DNA of 64,000 nucleotides from Streptomyces sp. Act143 (GCF_003143935.1 NZ_QFRX01000001.1:7475400-7539399), one strand, 5' to 3'. Numbered from the stretch's first letter, positions 26,788-36,278 are shown. Notes: generated from the letters alone by a model not told the origin. Program-made: numbers and translations.

Positions 26788-27398
26788 CCGAGATACTCGC
26801 AGTCGCCGTCATCACCGTCCTGGCCGTCATCGCCCCCGGCGCCGACTTCGCCATGGTGGTCCGCAACAGCTACCTCCACGGCCGCCGCACCGGCATTCTC
26901 GCCGCGACCGGCGTCGCCGCGGGCGTCCTGGTCCACGTCACCTACACCATGCTCGGCGTCGGCCTGCTGATCGCCTCCTCCACCTTCCTGTTCACGATCA
27001 TCAAGCTGATCGGCGCCGCCTACCTCGTCTACATCGGCGTCCGCACCTTCCGCACCCGCGGCGAGGTCGAGGTCGACCTGGAGACCACGTCGGACCTGAC
27101 CCCGCTGAAGGCCCTGCGCTCCGGCTTCCTCACCAACGTCCTCAACCCCAAGACGACCCTCTTCGTCGTCTCGACCTTCGCCCAGGTCGTCAGTCCCGGC
27201 ACCCCGGTCTACCAGCAGGTGGGCTACGGCCTGTTCATGTCGCTGGCCCACCTGCTGTGGTTCGGCGTCGTCGCCGTGTTCTTCTCGCACGACCGGATGC
27301 GCACCCTGATGCTGCGCGGCCAGAAGGTCCTCAACAAGGTGATCGGGTCCGTGCTGGCCGGCCTCGGCATCAGCCTCGCGTTCGCTCCGTCGCACTAG
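26784..27398 (+). CDS. LysE-family amino-acid exporter
   Basis: This 204-residue protein with about six membrane spans has the family opening APGADFAMVVRNS, the GAAYLVYIGVR element and NPKTTLFVVSTF. RhtB/LysE proteins export amino acids or small derivatives. The GTG at 26784 overlaps the preceding stop (GTGA). Its last 29 bases overlap the 3' end of the convergent peptidase-like gene, which leaves no room for a conventional terminator between them. Confidence 0.9.
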   Translation: MTEILAVAVITVLAVIAPGADFAMVVRNSYLHGRRTGILAATGVAAGVLVHVTYTMLGVGLLIASSTFLFTIIKLIGAAYLVYIGVRTFRTRGEVEVDLETTSDLTPLKALRSGFLTNVLNPKTTLFVVSTFAQVVSPGTPVYQQVGYGLFMSLAHLLWFGVVAVFFSHDRMRTLMLRGQKVLNKVIGSVLAGLGISLAFAPSH

Positions 27399-28656
27399 CC
27401 TCCACGGCGACCGTCAGGATCGCCTTCACCTGCGCGACGATGTCGAGCCGGTTGCGCACGAACTGCGGGTCGGTCACCTCGGTGGTGTTCCCGGCGCCGA
27501 ACTCCAGCACGGGCGTGTGCACATGGCCCCCCGGCAGCCGGCCGTGCAGCCCGAGCCGGTCCCGCAGCAGCGTGGCCCGGTAGGCGATCTCGTTCGACAG
27601 GTAGTTCCCGCCGCCCCCGGCCCGGGCCGTCGACCCCTCCGTCGGCCCGTCCGGACGCACGACGGGCTCGGTCCCCCCGGCCGGTATCTCGGTCACGCTC
27701 GTGTTGTCGTAGACGGGGAACCGTCCGGTGGCGGCGGCCACGATCTCCTGGTACGGCAAGGTCGTCGTCGTCCACTGCGGCTGCGAGGCCGGATCGGTCA
27801 CCGGCACGGTCTCCGTGCGGCTCACGTTCTCGTTGTCCGGGAACCCGCCCCGCCAGGCCCCGTTGGTCCGCTCGACGTCGAACCGCCCGACCCGCCCCTG
27901 ACTGACGGTCGTGAACAGGTCGGCCTTCCCCAGACACGGCCGCAGCGTCCGCTCCACCGTTCCCTCCGCGAAGTCCTGCCACCGCACCGGGAACACGGCG
28001 GCCTCCACCCGAGCGGGCCCGTCCGCCGTCTCGATCACCGTCCCGTCGAGCGCGAGCGCGGTCGCCCCGGACGGGTTGGAGATCCGGATGTCCCGGTCGA
28101 GGGTGAACGGGTCGAACCCGGTGACCAGGACCCGCTTGCCGCCCTTGGGGCAGCGGATGTCGGTCTGCCCGCGCGAGGACCGCTCCAACTGGTCCAGCAG
28201 CGCCGCCCGCTGCCCGTCGCCGAGCCCGAACTCCGGCTGCCAGGCACGCACTTCCCGGGTCATGCCCAACCGCGCCCAGTACAAGGGCCGGTCGTCGTCC
28301 CGGCTCAGGTCCACCCGTCGCCCGCCACCACCCTTATGAGGAAGCGCTTCGCGCCTTTCTGATTCCGCGGGCCCCCGCCCCTGCACCCGGTCCACGGCCC
28401 GCTTCCACAGCGCCGACCCTGCGCGTACGACGACCCGGCGGGCCTGCGCGTAGGAGCGGGCCGCCCCGAGCGCCTCGGCGAACTCCGGTGCCACGTCGTC
28501 GAATCCGGACCGCGCGAGGATCTCCTGCGGCACCGCCCTGTCGAGCCGCTGCTCCTCGACCGTGGCGGTGGCCGCCTGTGCCGGGTGCGGGGCGGCCGTG
28601 AGCCCCGCCGCCAGCGCGATGCCCAGTACGCCGATCCGAACACGTGGAGAAGTCAC
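27370..28656 (-). CDS. Secreted pyroglutamyl-peptidase (C15)-like protein, catalytic Cys replaced by Ser
   Basis: This 428-residue protein has an N-terminal signal peptide (GVLGIALAAGLTAAPHPAQA, cleavage likely after AQA). From about residue 170 it resembles pyrrolidone-carboxylate peptidase: RVLVTGFDPF, ISNPSGATALALDG, VEAAVFPVRW, GGNYLSNEIAYRATLL, GHVHTP. In C15 enzymes the motif is GTYVCN with the nucleophilic Cys; here it is GNYLSN, so Ser stands at that place. The later His (HVHTP) is kept. It is therefore either an inactive binder or a Ser-based hydrolase. The first ~150 residues are unique and helical. Cytoplasmic C15 enzymes are ~215 residues, so the secreted, enlarged form is unusual. 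Confidence 0.75.
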   Translation of the reverse strand: MTSPRVRIGVLGIALAAGLTAAPHPAQAATATVEEQRLDRAVPQEILARSGFDDVAPEFAEALGAARSYAQARRVVVRAGSALWKRAVDRVQGRGPAESERREALPHKGGGGRRVDLSRDDDRPLYWARLGMTREVRAWQPEFGLGDGQRAALLDQLERSSRGQTDIRCPKGGKRVLVTGFDPFTLDRDIRISNPSGATALALDGTVIETADGPARVEAAVFPVRWQDFAEGTVERTLRPCLGKADLFTTVSQGRVGRFDVERTNGAWRGGFPDNENVSRTETVPVTDPASQPQWTTTTLPYQEIVAAATGRFPVYDNTSVTEIPAGGTEPVVRPDGPTEGSTARAGGGGNYLSNEIAYRATLLRDRLGLHGRLPGGHVHTPVLEFGAGNTTEVTDPQFVRNRLDIVAQVKAILTVAVEASATERTRG

Positions 28657-28735
28657 GGGAGTTCAGCCTCCGTCTGCGGTGGGGGAGTGGGGTGAGTATC
28701 GCGTGACGGAAGTGGTGCGCGCCATGGGGCGTGGT

Positions 28736-29680
28736 TCAGGAGGGCAGCCTCCCGGCCGCCTCCCGCAGCGCCCCCACGAACGCCCCCGCCGCCGGTACCG
28801 GCGACCGCCCCCTGACCGTCGCCGCGTACACCGCCCGCGCCGGAGCCCCCTCGTCCAGCACCGGCACCAGGGCCACGTCCGACCGTACGGACGCGGCGGC
28901 CAGCGCCGGGACGAGCGTCACGCCGAGGCCCGCGGCGACGTACCCCTGCTTGGCGGTCCACTCGGCGACGACGTGCGCGACGCGCGGGCGGAAGCCCTGG
29001 CGCAGGGCGGCGTCGAGGAGGGTCCCCTCGGGGCGGGCGCCGCCGGAGATCCAGTCCGCGTCGGCGAACCGGCCGAGCCGCACCGGGCCGCCGCCCGCGA
29101 GAGGGTGGTCGGCGGGAACGGCGACGTACAGCGACTCGTCGAGGAGGTGGTGCAGCTCGTACGACTCCAGCGGCGGCCGACCCGTCGTCGAGACGACCGC
29201 CAGGTCCAGGTGGCCCGCGGCCAGCCGCTCCAGGAGCCTCGGGGTGAGGCCCTCCTCCCGGGCGACCCGCACCCCCGGATGCCGGGCCCGGAACGCGGCC
29301 AGCGCCTGCGGCACCAGCGCCGCGTCGGCCGTCGCGAACGCCCCGAACCGCAGCCGCCCGCCCGCGAGTTCACGCAGCGCCGCCAGCTCCCGCCCGGCAC
29401 CGTGCAGCGCCTCGGCGACGGCCTCCGCGTACGGCACGAGCAGCCGCCCGGCCTCGGTGAGCCGCACACCCCGCGGCAGCCGGTCGAAGAGCGGGGCCCC
29501 GCCGAACGCCGCCTCCAGCGAGGAGATCTGCCGGGACACCGCGGACTGGGTCCAGCCGAGGGCGCGCGCGGCGACGGTGAAGGACCCCTGCCGGCCCACC
29601 TCCAGGAACACCCGCAGCCAGACGCTGGAGACCTCGGGTTCGGCAGGAGGTTCGACATGCGCATACGGCATGGCAGCCAT
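28736..29680 (-). CDS. LysR-family transcriptional regulator
   Basis: This ~314-residue regulator has the LysR helix-turn-helix (RQGSFTVAARALGWTQSAVSRQISSLEAAFG) followed by the two-lobe substrate-binding domain. It is divergent from a hydroxyisobutyrate-dehydrogenase-like gene whose start is only 50 bases away, so it most likely controls that gene and RidA. The start is uncertain: in-frame ATGs lie at 29689, 29680 and 29671, none with a clear ribosome-binding site. The long frame reaching 30439 is antisense to the dehydrogenase and was rejected. Confidence 0.85.
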   Translation of the reverse strand: MAAMPYAHVEPPAEPEVSSVWLRVFLEVGRQGSFTVAARALGWTQSAVSRQISSLEAAFGGAPLFDRLPRGVRLTEAGRLLVPYAEAVAEALHGAGRELAALRELAGGRLRFGAFATADAALVPQALAAFRARHPGVRVAREEGLTPRLLERLAAGHLDLAVVSTTGRPPLESYELHHLLDESLYVAVPADHPLAGGGPVRLGRFADADWISGGARPEGTLLDAALRQGFRPRVAHVVAEWTAKQGYVAAGLGVTLVPALAAASVRSDVALVPVLDEGAPARAVYAATVRGRSPVPAAGAFVGALREAAGRLPS

Positions 29681-29729
29681 GCTAGACATTCGCTTGTCGC
29701 ATCCGTACGCCCCGCATAGCGTCGACGCC

Positions 29730-30527
29730 ATGGAGCACATCGCATTCCTGGGCCTCGGACACATGGGCGCCCCCATGGCCCGCCGACTCCGCGCCGCAGG
29801 GCACCCGTTGACCGTCTGGAACCGCACCGCGGAGAAGACCGCGTCCCTCGTCGCCGAGGGGGCCACCGCAGCCGCGTCGCCCGCCGACGCCGTACGGGAC
29901 GCCGACGTCGTGATCACGATGCTCACCGGGCCGGAGGCGCTCGACGCGGTTGTCGAGGCCGTGTCGGCCGCCGTGCGTCCCGGCACGCACTGGATCGAGA
30001 TGTCCACCGTCGGGCCCGACGCCGTACACCGCCTGGGCCGGCTCCCCGGGGTCCGCGTCGTCGACGCGCCCGTCATGGGCAGCACCGACAGGGCCGCCGC
30101 GGGCACCCTCGGCATCCTCGCCGGCGGTGACACGGCCCCCGTCGAGCACGTCCTCGCGCACCTCGGCACCGTCACCCGCACCGGTCCGCTCGGTTCCGGC
30201 GCCGCGCTCAAGCTGGTCGTCAACTCGGCCGTCATCGGCGGCATCGCGGTCGTCGCCGAGGCGCTGCGGCTCGCCGACGCCCTCGGGCTGGACGGACAGA
30301 CGTCCCGCACCGCCCTCGCGAACAGCCCCCTCGGAGGCGCCGTCGCCCGCGCCTTCGCCGAGGACGTCCACTTCGACACGGCGCTCGCGGTGAAGGACCT
30401 CGCCCTGGCCACGCAGACAGCCGAACTGCCCATGATCAAGGCCGCGTCGGACCTCTACCGGAAGGCTGCCGAACCCGGCGAGGACATCTCCCGGACCGCC
30501 GCCCGCATCCGCGCCACCCTCAGCTGA
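29730..30527 (+). CDS. NAD(P)-dependent beta-hydroxyacid dehydrogenase (HIBADH family)
   Basis: This 265-residue protein has the Rossmann motif FLGLGHMGAPMA, the substrate-binding DAPVMGSTDRAAAGTL and the catalytic Lys in GSGAALKLVVNS. The family covers 3-hydroxyisobutyrate, tartronate-semialdehyde and 6-phosphogluconate-like reductases, and imine reductases. It is slightly short of the usual ~290 residues at the C terminus. The ATG at 29730 follows a TAGCGT element closely, suggesting a leaderless message. It sits with RidA in one unit, opposite a LysR regulator. RidA deaminates reactive enamines, so an amine or imine substrate is possible. Confidence 0.87.
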   Translation: MEHIAFLGLGHMGAPMARRLRAAGHPLTVWNRTAEKTASLVAEGATAAASPADAVRDADVVITMLTGPEALDAVVEAVSAAVRPGTHWIEMSTVGPDAVHRLGRLPGVRVVDAPVMGSTDRAAAGTLGILAGGDTAPVEHVLAHLGTVTRTGPLGSGAALKLVVNSAVIGGIAVVAEALRLADALGLDGQTSRTALANSPLGGAVARAFAEDVHFDTALAVKDLALATQTAELPMIKAASDLYRKAAEPGEDISRTAARIRATLS

Positions 30528-30536
30528 AGGAACAGC

Positions 30537-30929
30537 ATGAAGATCACCCTCGACAACCCGGCCGCCGCGCCGCAGCCCCTGAGCCCCTACTACTCCCAGG
30601 TCGCCCGCGTTGAACAGGCCGACGGCAGCGCCCTGTTGTTCCTCTCCGGCCAGATCGCCGAGGGGGACACCCTCGCCGAGCAGAGCCGCGGCGTCTTCGA
30701 GACCATCGAGGCGCTGCTGAAGGCGCACGGCGCCACGCTCGCCGATGTCGTCAACATCCGCACCTATCTGACGGACATCGGCCGCCTCCACGAATACGGC
30801 GCCGTACGAGGGGAGTTCCTCACCGGCACCCCACCCACCAGCATGACCTTCGAGGTGCCACGGCTCTTCAAGGAGGAGGCGCTGATCGAGGTGGAGATCG
30901 TCGCCGCGGTGGGCGCGGGACCCCGGTAG
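30537..30929 (+). CDS. RidA-family enamine/imine deaminase
   Basis: This 130-residue YjgF/YER057c/UK114 protein has LSGQIAEGD, NIRTYLTDIG and a C-terminal ALIEVEIVA with the conserved Glu. The Arg that binds the carboxylate in RidA is probably the R of NIRTYL. It removes reactive 2-aminoacrylate-type intermediates. The ATG has GAAGGAA nine bases after the dehydrogenase stop, so both genes belong to one operon regulated by the divergent LysR protein. Confidence 0.88.
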   Translation: MKITLDNPAAAPQPLSPYYSQVARVEQADGSALLFLSGQIAEGDTLAEQSRGVFETIEALLKAHGATLADVVNIRTYLTDIGRLHEYGAVRGEFLTGTPPTSMTFEVPRLFKEEALIEVEIVAAVGAGPR

Positions 30930-31116
30930 CCGCGCTCGGCGACCACCGCGAGCACCGCCGCCCGCCGCGCCATTCCCCGCGGCTGAACCGGCGCCGCTCT
31001 CGCGGGCCTGGTTGCGCGCCGCGGGGTTCCTCGCTCGATGGTCGCCGTCCCGACTGCGTCGTTGCCCGCCGAGTCAGGATGAAGGCGTGCACCGACGTCG
31101 ACGAGGAGGCACCGCG

Positions 31117-33537
31117 ATGCAGGGAACCCCGGCCGACCAGGCCCGCGAGGCGGCCGTAACAGCCGCCCTCGGCAAGCTCGACCTGGACGCAAAGGCCCGG
31201 CTGCTCTCCGGCCAGGACATGTGGACACTGCCCGCCCTGCCCGAGATCGGCCTGAAGTCCCTCGTCATGTCCGACGGCCCGATCGGCGTCCGCGGCGTCC
31301 GCTGGACCGCCGACGACCCGTCGGTCGCGCTGCCCTCACCGACCGCCCTCGCCGCCACCTGGGACCCCGCACTCGCCCGCCGCGCAGGAGTCCTGCTCGC
31401 CCAGGAGGCCCGCCGCAAGGGCGTCCACGTCCTGCTCGCCCCGACCGTCAACCTGCACCGCTCCCCGCTCGGCGGCCGGCACTTCGAGGCCTACAGCGAG
31501 GACCCCTACCTCGCGGGCCTCATCGGCGCGGGATACGTCACCGGCGTCCAGTCCGGCGGCGTCGGCACCACCGTCAAGCACTTCGTCGCCAACGACGCCG
31601 AGACCGACCGCTTCACCGTCGACAACCTCGTCTCCGAGCGCGCGCTGCGCGATCTGTACCTCAGGCCCTTCGAGCTCATCGTCGAGAACGCCCGCCCCTG
31701 GGGCATCATGACCGCCTACAACCAGGTAAACGGTGTGACGATGACCGAGCACCACCACCTGGTCGCCGAGATCGCGCGCGGGGAGTGGGGCTTCGACGGC
31801 TGCAACGTCTCCGACTGGATGGCCGCCCGCTCCACCAAGGGCGCCATCGAGGGCGGCCTCGACGTCGCCATGCCGGGACCGCGGACCGTGTACGGCCCCG
31901 CCCTCGCCCAGGCCGTGCGCGACGGCGAGGTCGACGAGGCCAAGGTCGACGCGGCCGTCCGCAACGTCCTGCGGCTCGCCGCCCGCGTCGGCATCCTGGA
32001 GGGCGCCGAACCCGCCGTCACCGAGCTTCCGGAGACCGTCGACGGCCAGGCGCTGGCCCGCGAGATCGCCCGCCGGGCCTTCGTCCTGGTGCGCAACCGG
32101 GGCGCCCTTCCGCTGAAGCCCGGAAGCGTCGCCCTCCTCGGCGCCGCCGCCCGCGACGCCCGCGTCCTCGGCGGCGGCTCCGCCACCGTCTTCCCGTCCC
32201 GCACCGTCTCCCCGCTCGACGGCCTCACCGCGGCCGTCCCCGACCTGACGTACGCCGTCGGCGCCGACCCGAACACCGAACTCGCCGTCGCCGACAAGGG
32301 CTTCCGCCTGAAGGCCGTCTGCCGCGACGCCGACGGCAAGGTCATCGGCACCGGCTCGGCCCCCAACGGGCAGATCCAGTGGATGGGCAGCGACCTGCCC
32401 GAGGGCGTCACCCACGAGACCCTGCGCACCGTCGAGCTCACCGGCACCTTCACCCCGCGCGCCACCGGCCCGCACACCTTCGGCATCAAGGGCGTCGGCG
32501 CCTTCACCCTCGCCGTCGACGGCACCACGCACTACGACGACGTCCAGCTCCCCGCCGACACCAGCGACCCCTTCGAGGCATTCTTCGGCTCCCCGGTGCC
32601 GCGCGCCCGGGCCGAACTGACCGCGGGCGAACCGGTCGAGGTCTCCCTCACCCACGTCGTCCGGCTCCCGGAGGACTTCCCCTTCAAGGTCGTCGCCTTC
32701 GCCCTCGCCCACCAGGAGCCGCAGCGCGACCCCGACGAACTGATCGCCGAGGCCGTCGAGGCCGCCCGGAACGCGGACACCGCCGTCGTCGTGGTCGCCA
32801 CCACCGACCGCGTCGAGTCCGAGGGCTTCGACCGCAAGGACATGCGGCTCCCCGGCCGCCAGGACGACCTGGTCCGGGCCGTCGCCGCCGCCAACCCGAA
32901 CACGGTCGTGGTCGTCAACTCCGGCTCCCCGGTGGAGCTGCCGTGGCGCGACGAGGTCGCCGCCGTGCTGCTCAGCTGGTTCCCCGGTCAGGAGGGCGGC
33001 GCGGCCCTGGCCGACGTCCTCACCGGCGCCCACGAACCCGGCGGCCGGCTCCCCACCACCTGGGGCTCCCTGGACGCCGCCCCGGTCACCCGCGTCACCC
33101 CGCAGGACGGCCGGCTCCCGTACACCGAGGGCGTCTTCATCGGCTACCGCGCCTGGGCGAAGGCGGGCCGCACCCCCTCGTACCCCTTCGGCCACGGCCT
33201 CGGCTACACCGACTGGGCCTACGAGTCCGTCGAGGTCACCGGCACGACGGTGACGGTCCGGGTCCGCAACACCGGTGGGCGCGCCGGCCGAGAGGTGGTC
33301 CAGGTCTACCTCGCGCCCGCCGAGCCGGGCGACCGCCCCGAACACCTCCTCGCCGGCTTCGCCGGGGTCGAGGCCGCACCGGGCGAGAGCGTCGAGACCG
33401 TCGTCGAACTCCCGCGCCGCGCCTTCGAGAGCTGGAGCGAGGAGGAGGGCGCGTGGTCGTTTGTGAAGGGTTCGTACGAGATCCGGATCGGGCGGTCGAT
33501 CACGGACCGCCGCCTCACCGCGACGATTAACGTCTGA
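31117..33537 (+). CDS. Glycoside hydrolase family 3 beta-glucosidase/beta-xylosidase with PA14 insert
   Basis: This 806-residue GH3 enzyme contains the N-terminal barrel with KHFVANDAETDR and the nucleophile Asp in NVSDWMA. The GH3 C-terminal sandwich follows, with a PA14-like insert at about 390-510 (GFRLKAVC...FTPRATGPHTFGI), then a fibronectin-III-like tail ending in KGSYEIRIG. No signal peptide is seen at the chosen start, so it probably acts inside the cell on imported oligosaccharides. The ATG at 31117 has GAGGAGG seven bases upstream. An open frame from 31012 lacks a start signal. Convergent with galM2 across a strong terminator. Confidence 0.92.
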   Translation: MQGTPADQAREAAVTAALGKLDLDAKARLLSGQDMWTLPALPEIGLKSLVMSDGPIGVRGVRWTADDPSVALPSPTALAATWDPALARRAGVLLAQEARRKGVHVLLAPTVNLHRSPLGGRHFEAYSEDPYLAGLIGAGYVTGVQSGGVGTTVKHFVANDAETDRFTVDNLVSERALRDLYLRPFELIVENARPWGIMTAYNQVNGVTMTEHHHLVAEIARGEWGFDGCNVSDWMAARSTKGAIEGGLDVAMPGPRTVYGPALAQAVRDGEVDEAKVDAAVRNVLRLAARVGILEGAEPAVTELPETVDGQALAREIARRAFVLVRNRGALPLKPGSVALLGAAARDARVLGGGSATVFPSRTVSPLDGLTAAVPDLTYAVGADPNTELAVADKGFRLKAVCRDADGKVIGTGSAPNGQIQWMGSDLPEGVTHETLRTVELTGTFTPRATGPHTFGIKGVGAFTLAVDGTTHYDDVQLPADTSDPFEAFFGSPVPRARAELTAGEPVEVSLTHVVRLPEDFPFKVVAFALAHQEPQRDPDELIAEAVEAARNADTAVVVVATTDRVESEGFDRKDMRLPGRQDDLVRAVAAANPNTVVVVNSGSPVELPWRDEVAAVLLSWFPGQEGGAALADVLTGAHEPGGRLPTTWGSLDAAPVTRVTPQDGRLPYTEGVFIGYRAWAKAGRTPSYPFGHGLGYTDWAYESVEVTGTTVTVRVRNTGGRAGREVVQVYLAPAEPGDRPEHLLAGFAGVEAAPGESVETVVELPRRAFESWSEEEGAWSFVKGSYEIRIGRSITDRRLTATINV

Positions 33538-33561
33538 TCGGGACAAGTCTCCCCATGAGCG

Positions 33562-33595
33562 GCCCCGGCCCGGGACCTGACACCCGGGCCGGGGC
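33562..33595. terminator. Bidirectional terminator between GH3 and galM2
   Basis: GCCCCGGCCCGGG (33562-33574) pairs perfectly with CCCGGGCCGGGGC (33583-33595) around the 8-base loop ACCTGACA, between convergent genes. Confidence 0.8.
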
Positions 33596-33614
33596 AAATG
33601 CCGTCGGGTGCCGG

Positions 33615-34589
33615 TCAGCGCGCCGAGAAGGCGTACACCGTCTCCGAACGGAACACCTCGCCCGGCCGCAGCACCGTGCTCGGGAACTCGGGGCGGTTGG
33701 GGGAGTCGGGGAAGTGCTGCGTCTCCAGCGCGACCCCGTCACCGGGGGCGAACGGCTCGGGCAGATGGTCGGCGGTGTAGAGCTGGAGGCCCGGCTCGGT
33801 GGTCGAGACCGTCAGGACCCGGCCGGAGGAGGGATCGTGCAGCTCGGCGACCTCGACGGGAGTGTCCGTCACCCCCTTGTCGAGCACGAAGTTGTGGTCG
33901 TAGCCGGCCCCGGTCTTCCGCCCCGCCCGGAAGTCGAACCGCCCGCCCGTCACGTCCTCCAGCACACCCGTCGGGATCAGATCCGCGTCCACCGGCGTGT
34001 ACCGGGAGGCGGCGAGCCGCAGCTCATGACCGCCGGCATGGCCCGACCCGGCCAGGTTGAAGTAGCTGTGGTTGGTGAGGTTGACGACGGTCGGCGCGTC
34101 CGTCGTCGCCTCGTAGGCGATCCGCAGCGCGCCGCCGGCGTCCAGCGAGTAGGTCGCCGCGACCTCCAGCCGCCCCGGGAATCCCTCCTCGCCGTGCGGA
34201 CTGACCCGCGACAGCCGCAGCCCGTGCTCGCCGGCCGGCGCCACGTCCCACCCCCGCTTGTCGAAGCCCCGCTCGCCGCCGTGCAGGGAGTTGGGCGGGG
34301 TGTTGGGCGCCAGCGCGTACGTCACCCCGTCCAGCGGGAAGCGGCCGCCGGCGATGCGGTTCGCGAACCTGCCGACCAGGGCGCCGAGGTAGGGCCCCGG
34401 GTGCGTGAGGTAGCCGTCCAGGTCCGCGAACCCCAGCACCACGTCCGCCGTGCGCCCGTCCCGGTCCGGCACCTCCACCGACTGCACGATCCCGCCGTAC
34501 GACAGCACCCGCACCCGCACACCGGACCGCTCCAGCGTCCAGCGGTGAACCGGGGTGCCGTCGGAAAGTGTGCCGAAGAGTTCGTTCAT
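33615..34589 (-). CDS. galM: Aldose 1-epimerase, second copy
   Basis: This 324-residue mutarotase shows SYGGIVQSVEVPD, GRFANRIAGGRF, NSLHGGERG, NLTNHSYFNL with the catalytic His, and LETQHFPDSPNRPEFP with the catalytic Glu. It is a paralogue of the protein at 2804-3850, about 24 residues shorter. The ATG start is at 34589. It lies convergent with the GH3 enzyme, whose glucose or xylose product would be a natural substrate. An SGNH lipoprotein gene follows upstream on the same strand after 15 bp. Confidence 0.9.
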   Translation of the reverse strand: MNELFGTLSDGTPVHRWTLERSGVRVRVLSYGGIVQSVEVPDRDGRTADVVLGFADLDGYLTHPGPYLGALVGRFANRIAGGRFPLDGVTYALAPNTPPNSLHGGERGFDKRGWDVAPAGEHGLRLSRVSPHGEEGFPGRLEVAATYSLDAGGALRIAYEATTDAPTVVNLTNHSYFNLAGSGHAGGHELRLAASRYTPVDADLIPTGVLEDVTGGRFDFRAGRKTGAGYDHNFVLDKGVTDTPVEVAELHDPSSGRVLTVSTTEPGLQLYTADHLPEPFAPGDGVALETQHFPDSPNRPEFPSTVLRPGEVFRSETVYAFSAR

Positions 34590-34604
34590 GTGCGGAACTT
34601 TAGG

Positions 34605-35498
34605 TCACGTGCCGGGGGCGGTGATGTTCCGGTAGGCGATCTCCGCCAGCCTCGCCTGGCCGTTCACACTCGGATGGAACCAGTCCCAGTGGCTCAACTG
34701 GTCGGTCCCGAACCGGTACTCGTATACCGCGCCGCCGTCGAACCGGCACCGCTTGTCCTTCGCGCACACCTCCCGCAGCACCTCGTTGTACGCCTCCACC
34801 CGCTGCTGCACGGTGTCCCGCCGCTCGGTCGCCGCCGCGTCCAGGGCGTCGGCGTCGCCCAGCATCGACGGGCATATCCCCAGCTTCCACACCTGCTTGC
34901 CCAGCGGGTTCGTCCGCCCCTCGGACCACAGCCGCTTCAGGTTCGGCACACTCGCCACGTACACCTGCGCCTTCGGCGCCGCGGCCCGCAGCGTGCTCAT
35001 CGCCTCCCCGAACTGCGCCCGGAAGTCCGCCACCGACGTCATGTCCGCGGCGGAGTCACGGCACGCGTCATTGGCCCCCGCCATCACCGTCACCAGCTCC
35101 GGCCGCCGCGTCGCCGCCTGCGCCATCTGCCCGGCGAGATCGGACATCCGCGCCCCGGTCACCGCGTAGTTCCAACTGGACGAGGCCGCCTTCGCCCGCC
35201 CCAGCAGACGTACGGCGAGACTGTCGACGGAGGCGTCGCTGCCGGTCGCCCACGACGCCTCCGTGCAGTCCTTGAGCAGCGAACAGGCGTCGAAGCCCCG
35301 GGTGATGGAGTCGCCGACCGCGGCGAGCGAGTCCGGGCTGCGGTCCCACAGCGGGGTCGGCGAAGGGGACGGCTTCGTTCTCTGCGCCGCCGTGCCGGAC
35401 GGCTCCGATGCGTTGCCACCGACGGCGTCGCACCCCGCGACGCCCAGGACACTCGCCGCCACGACGGCGAGAACGGCACGCGAACGACGGCTTCGCAT
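34605..35498 (-). CDS. SGNH/GDSL-family lipoprotein
   Basis: This ~297-residue protein has a signal peptide ending in a VAGC lipobox, so it should be anchored outside the membrane. GDSITRGFDAC is block I with the nucleophile Ser, GANDAC gives the oxyanion Asn, and DWFHPS the Asp-His pair. It is a probable esterase or lipase of the GDSL group; six or more Cys outside the lipobox suggest disulfides, as in Streptomyces lipases. The ATG at 35498 has a GAGGGGG element nine bases away; the frame is open upstream to 35555. Substrate is not predictable. Confidence 0.87.
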   Translation of the reverse strand: MRSRRSRAVLAVVAASVLGVAGCDAVGGNASEPSGTAAQRTKPSPSPTPLWDRSPDSLAAVGDSITRGFDACSLLKDCTEASWATGSDASVDSLAVRLLGRAKAASSSWNYAVTGARMSDLAGQMAQAATRRPELVTVMAGANDACRDSAADMTSVADFRAQFGEAMSTLRAAAPKAQVYVASVPNLKRLWSEGRTNPLGKQVWKLGICPSMLGDADALDAAATERRDTVQQRVEAYNEVLREVCAKDKRCRFDGGAVYEYRFGTDQLSHWDWFHPSVNGQARLAEIAYRNITAPGT

Positions 35499-35767
35499 CC
35501 CCTGGTGACCCCCTCGGTCGACATGCAATCCCTTGCGAACTTCGTCCCCCTCCATGACAACGCACGGGAGTTCCCGATCACGCCCGCGCCGTCCGGAACC
35601 CCCCGTACTAGCGTCCTGCCGGGTGAATGGCGGGCGTTTCCCGGCACCGGGACCGACGGTACGTCACACTCCTTGCGCCGCCGCACGGTAGCCTCGCCAT
35701 CAACGTGGCTGCCGCCACCGCCACTCATCCCGTCCGCACAATGGTCCCGCTCTGCCCGGAGGTCCCG

Positions 35768-36262
35768 GTGACGACACGTGGAGTTCTGTACGTGCACTCC
35801 GCTCCGCGCGCGCTGTGCCCGCACGTCGAGTGGGCCGTCGCCGGAGTGCTCGGCACGCGCGTCAACCTCGACTGGATCCGGCAGCCCGCGGCCCCCGGCA
35901 CCTGGCGCTCGGAATTCTCCTGGCAGGGCCAGGCCGGCACCGCGTCCAAGCTCGCCTCCGCCCTCAGAGGCTGGCACCTGCTCCGCTTCGAGGTCACCGC
36001 GGAGCCCTGCCCCACCGCGGAGGGCGAGCGCTACAGCTGCACCCCCGACCTCGGCATCTTCCACGCCGTCACCGGCATCCACGGCGACATCCTCATCCCC
36101 GAGGACCGGCTGCGCGCCGCCCTGACCCGCTCCCAGCAGGGCGAGACGGACCTGGAGGCGGAGATCGCCAAACTGCTCGGCAAGCCGTGGGACGACGAGC
36201 TGGAGCCCTTCCGGTACGCGGGCGAGGGAGCGCCGGTGCGCTGGCTGCACCAGGTGGTCTAG
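35768..36262 (+). CDS. DUF3145 family protein
   Basis: This 164-residue protein belongs to the actinobacterial DUF3145 family, with VLYVHSAPRALCPHVEWAV near the start, WRSEFSWQG, and ERYSCTPDLGIFHA. No function is known. No membrane span or signal peptide is present. The GTG at 35768 has GGAGG five bases upstream. It is convergent with fabF, and in streptomycetes it is a regular neighbour of the fab operon. Upstream (35499-35767) is a 269-bp gap in which I see no other gene. Confidence 0.88.
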   Translation: MTTRGVLYVHSAPRALCPHVEWAVAGVLGTRVNLDWIRQPAAPGTWRSEFSWQGQAGTASKLASALRGWHLLRFEVTAEPCPTAEGERYSCTPDLGIFHAVTGIHGDILIPEDRLRAALTRSQQGETDLEAEIAKLLGKPWDDELEPFRYAGEGAPVRWLHQVV

Positions 36263-36278
36263 GAATCACCGACACGCC

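Noticed and set aside
28736..30439. 567-residue version of the LysR regulator
   Set aside because: The extra N-terminal part is antisense to the dehydrogenase gene and precedes the helix-turn-helix with no family precedent.
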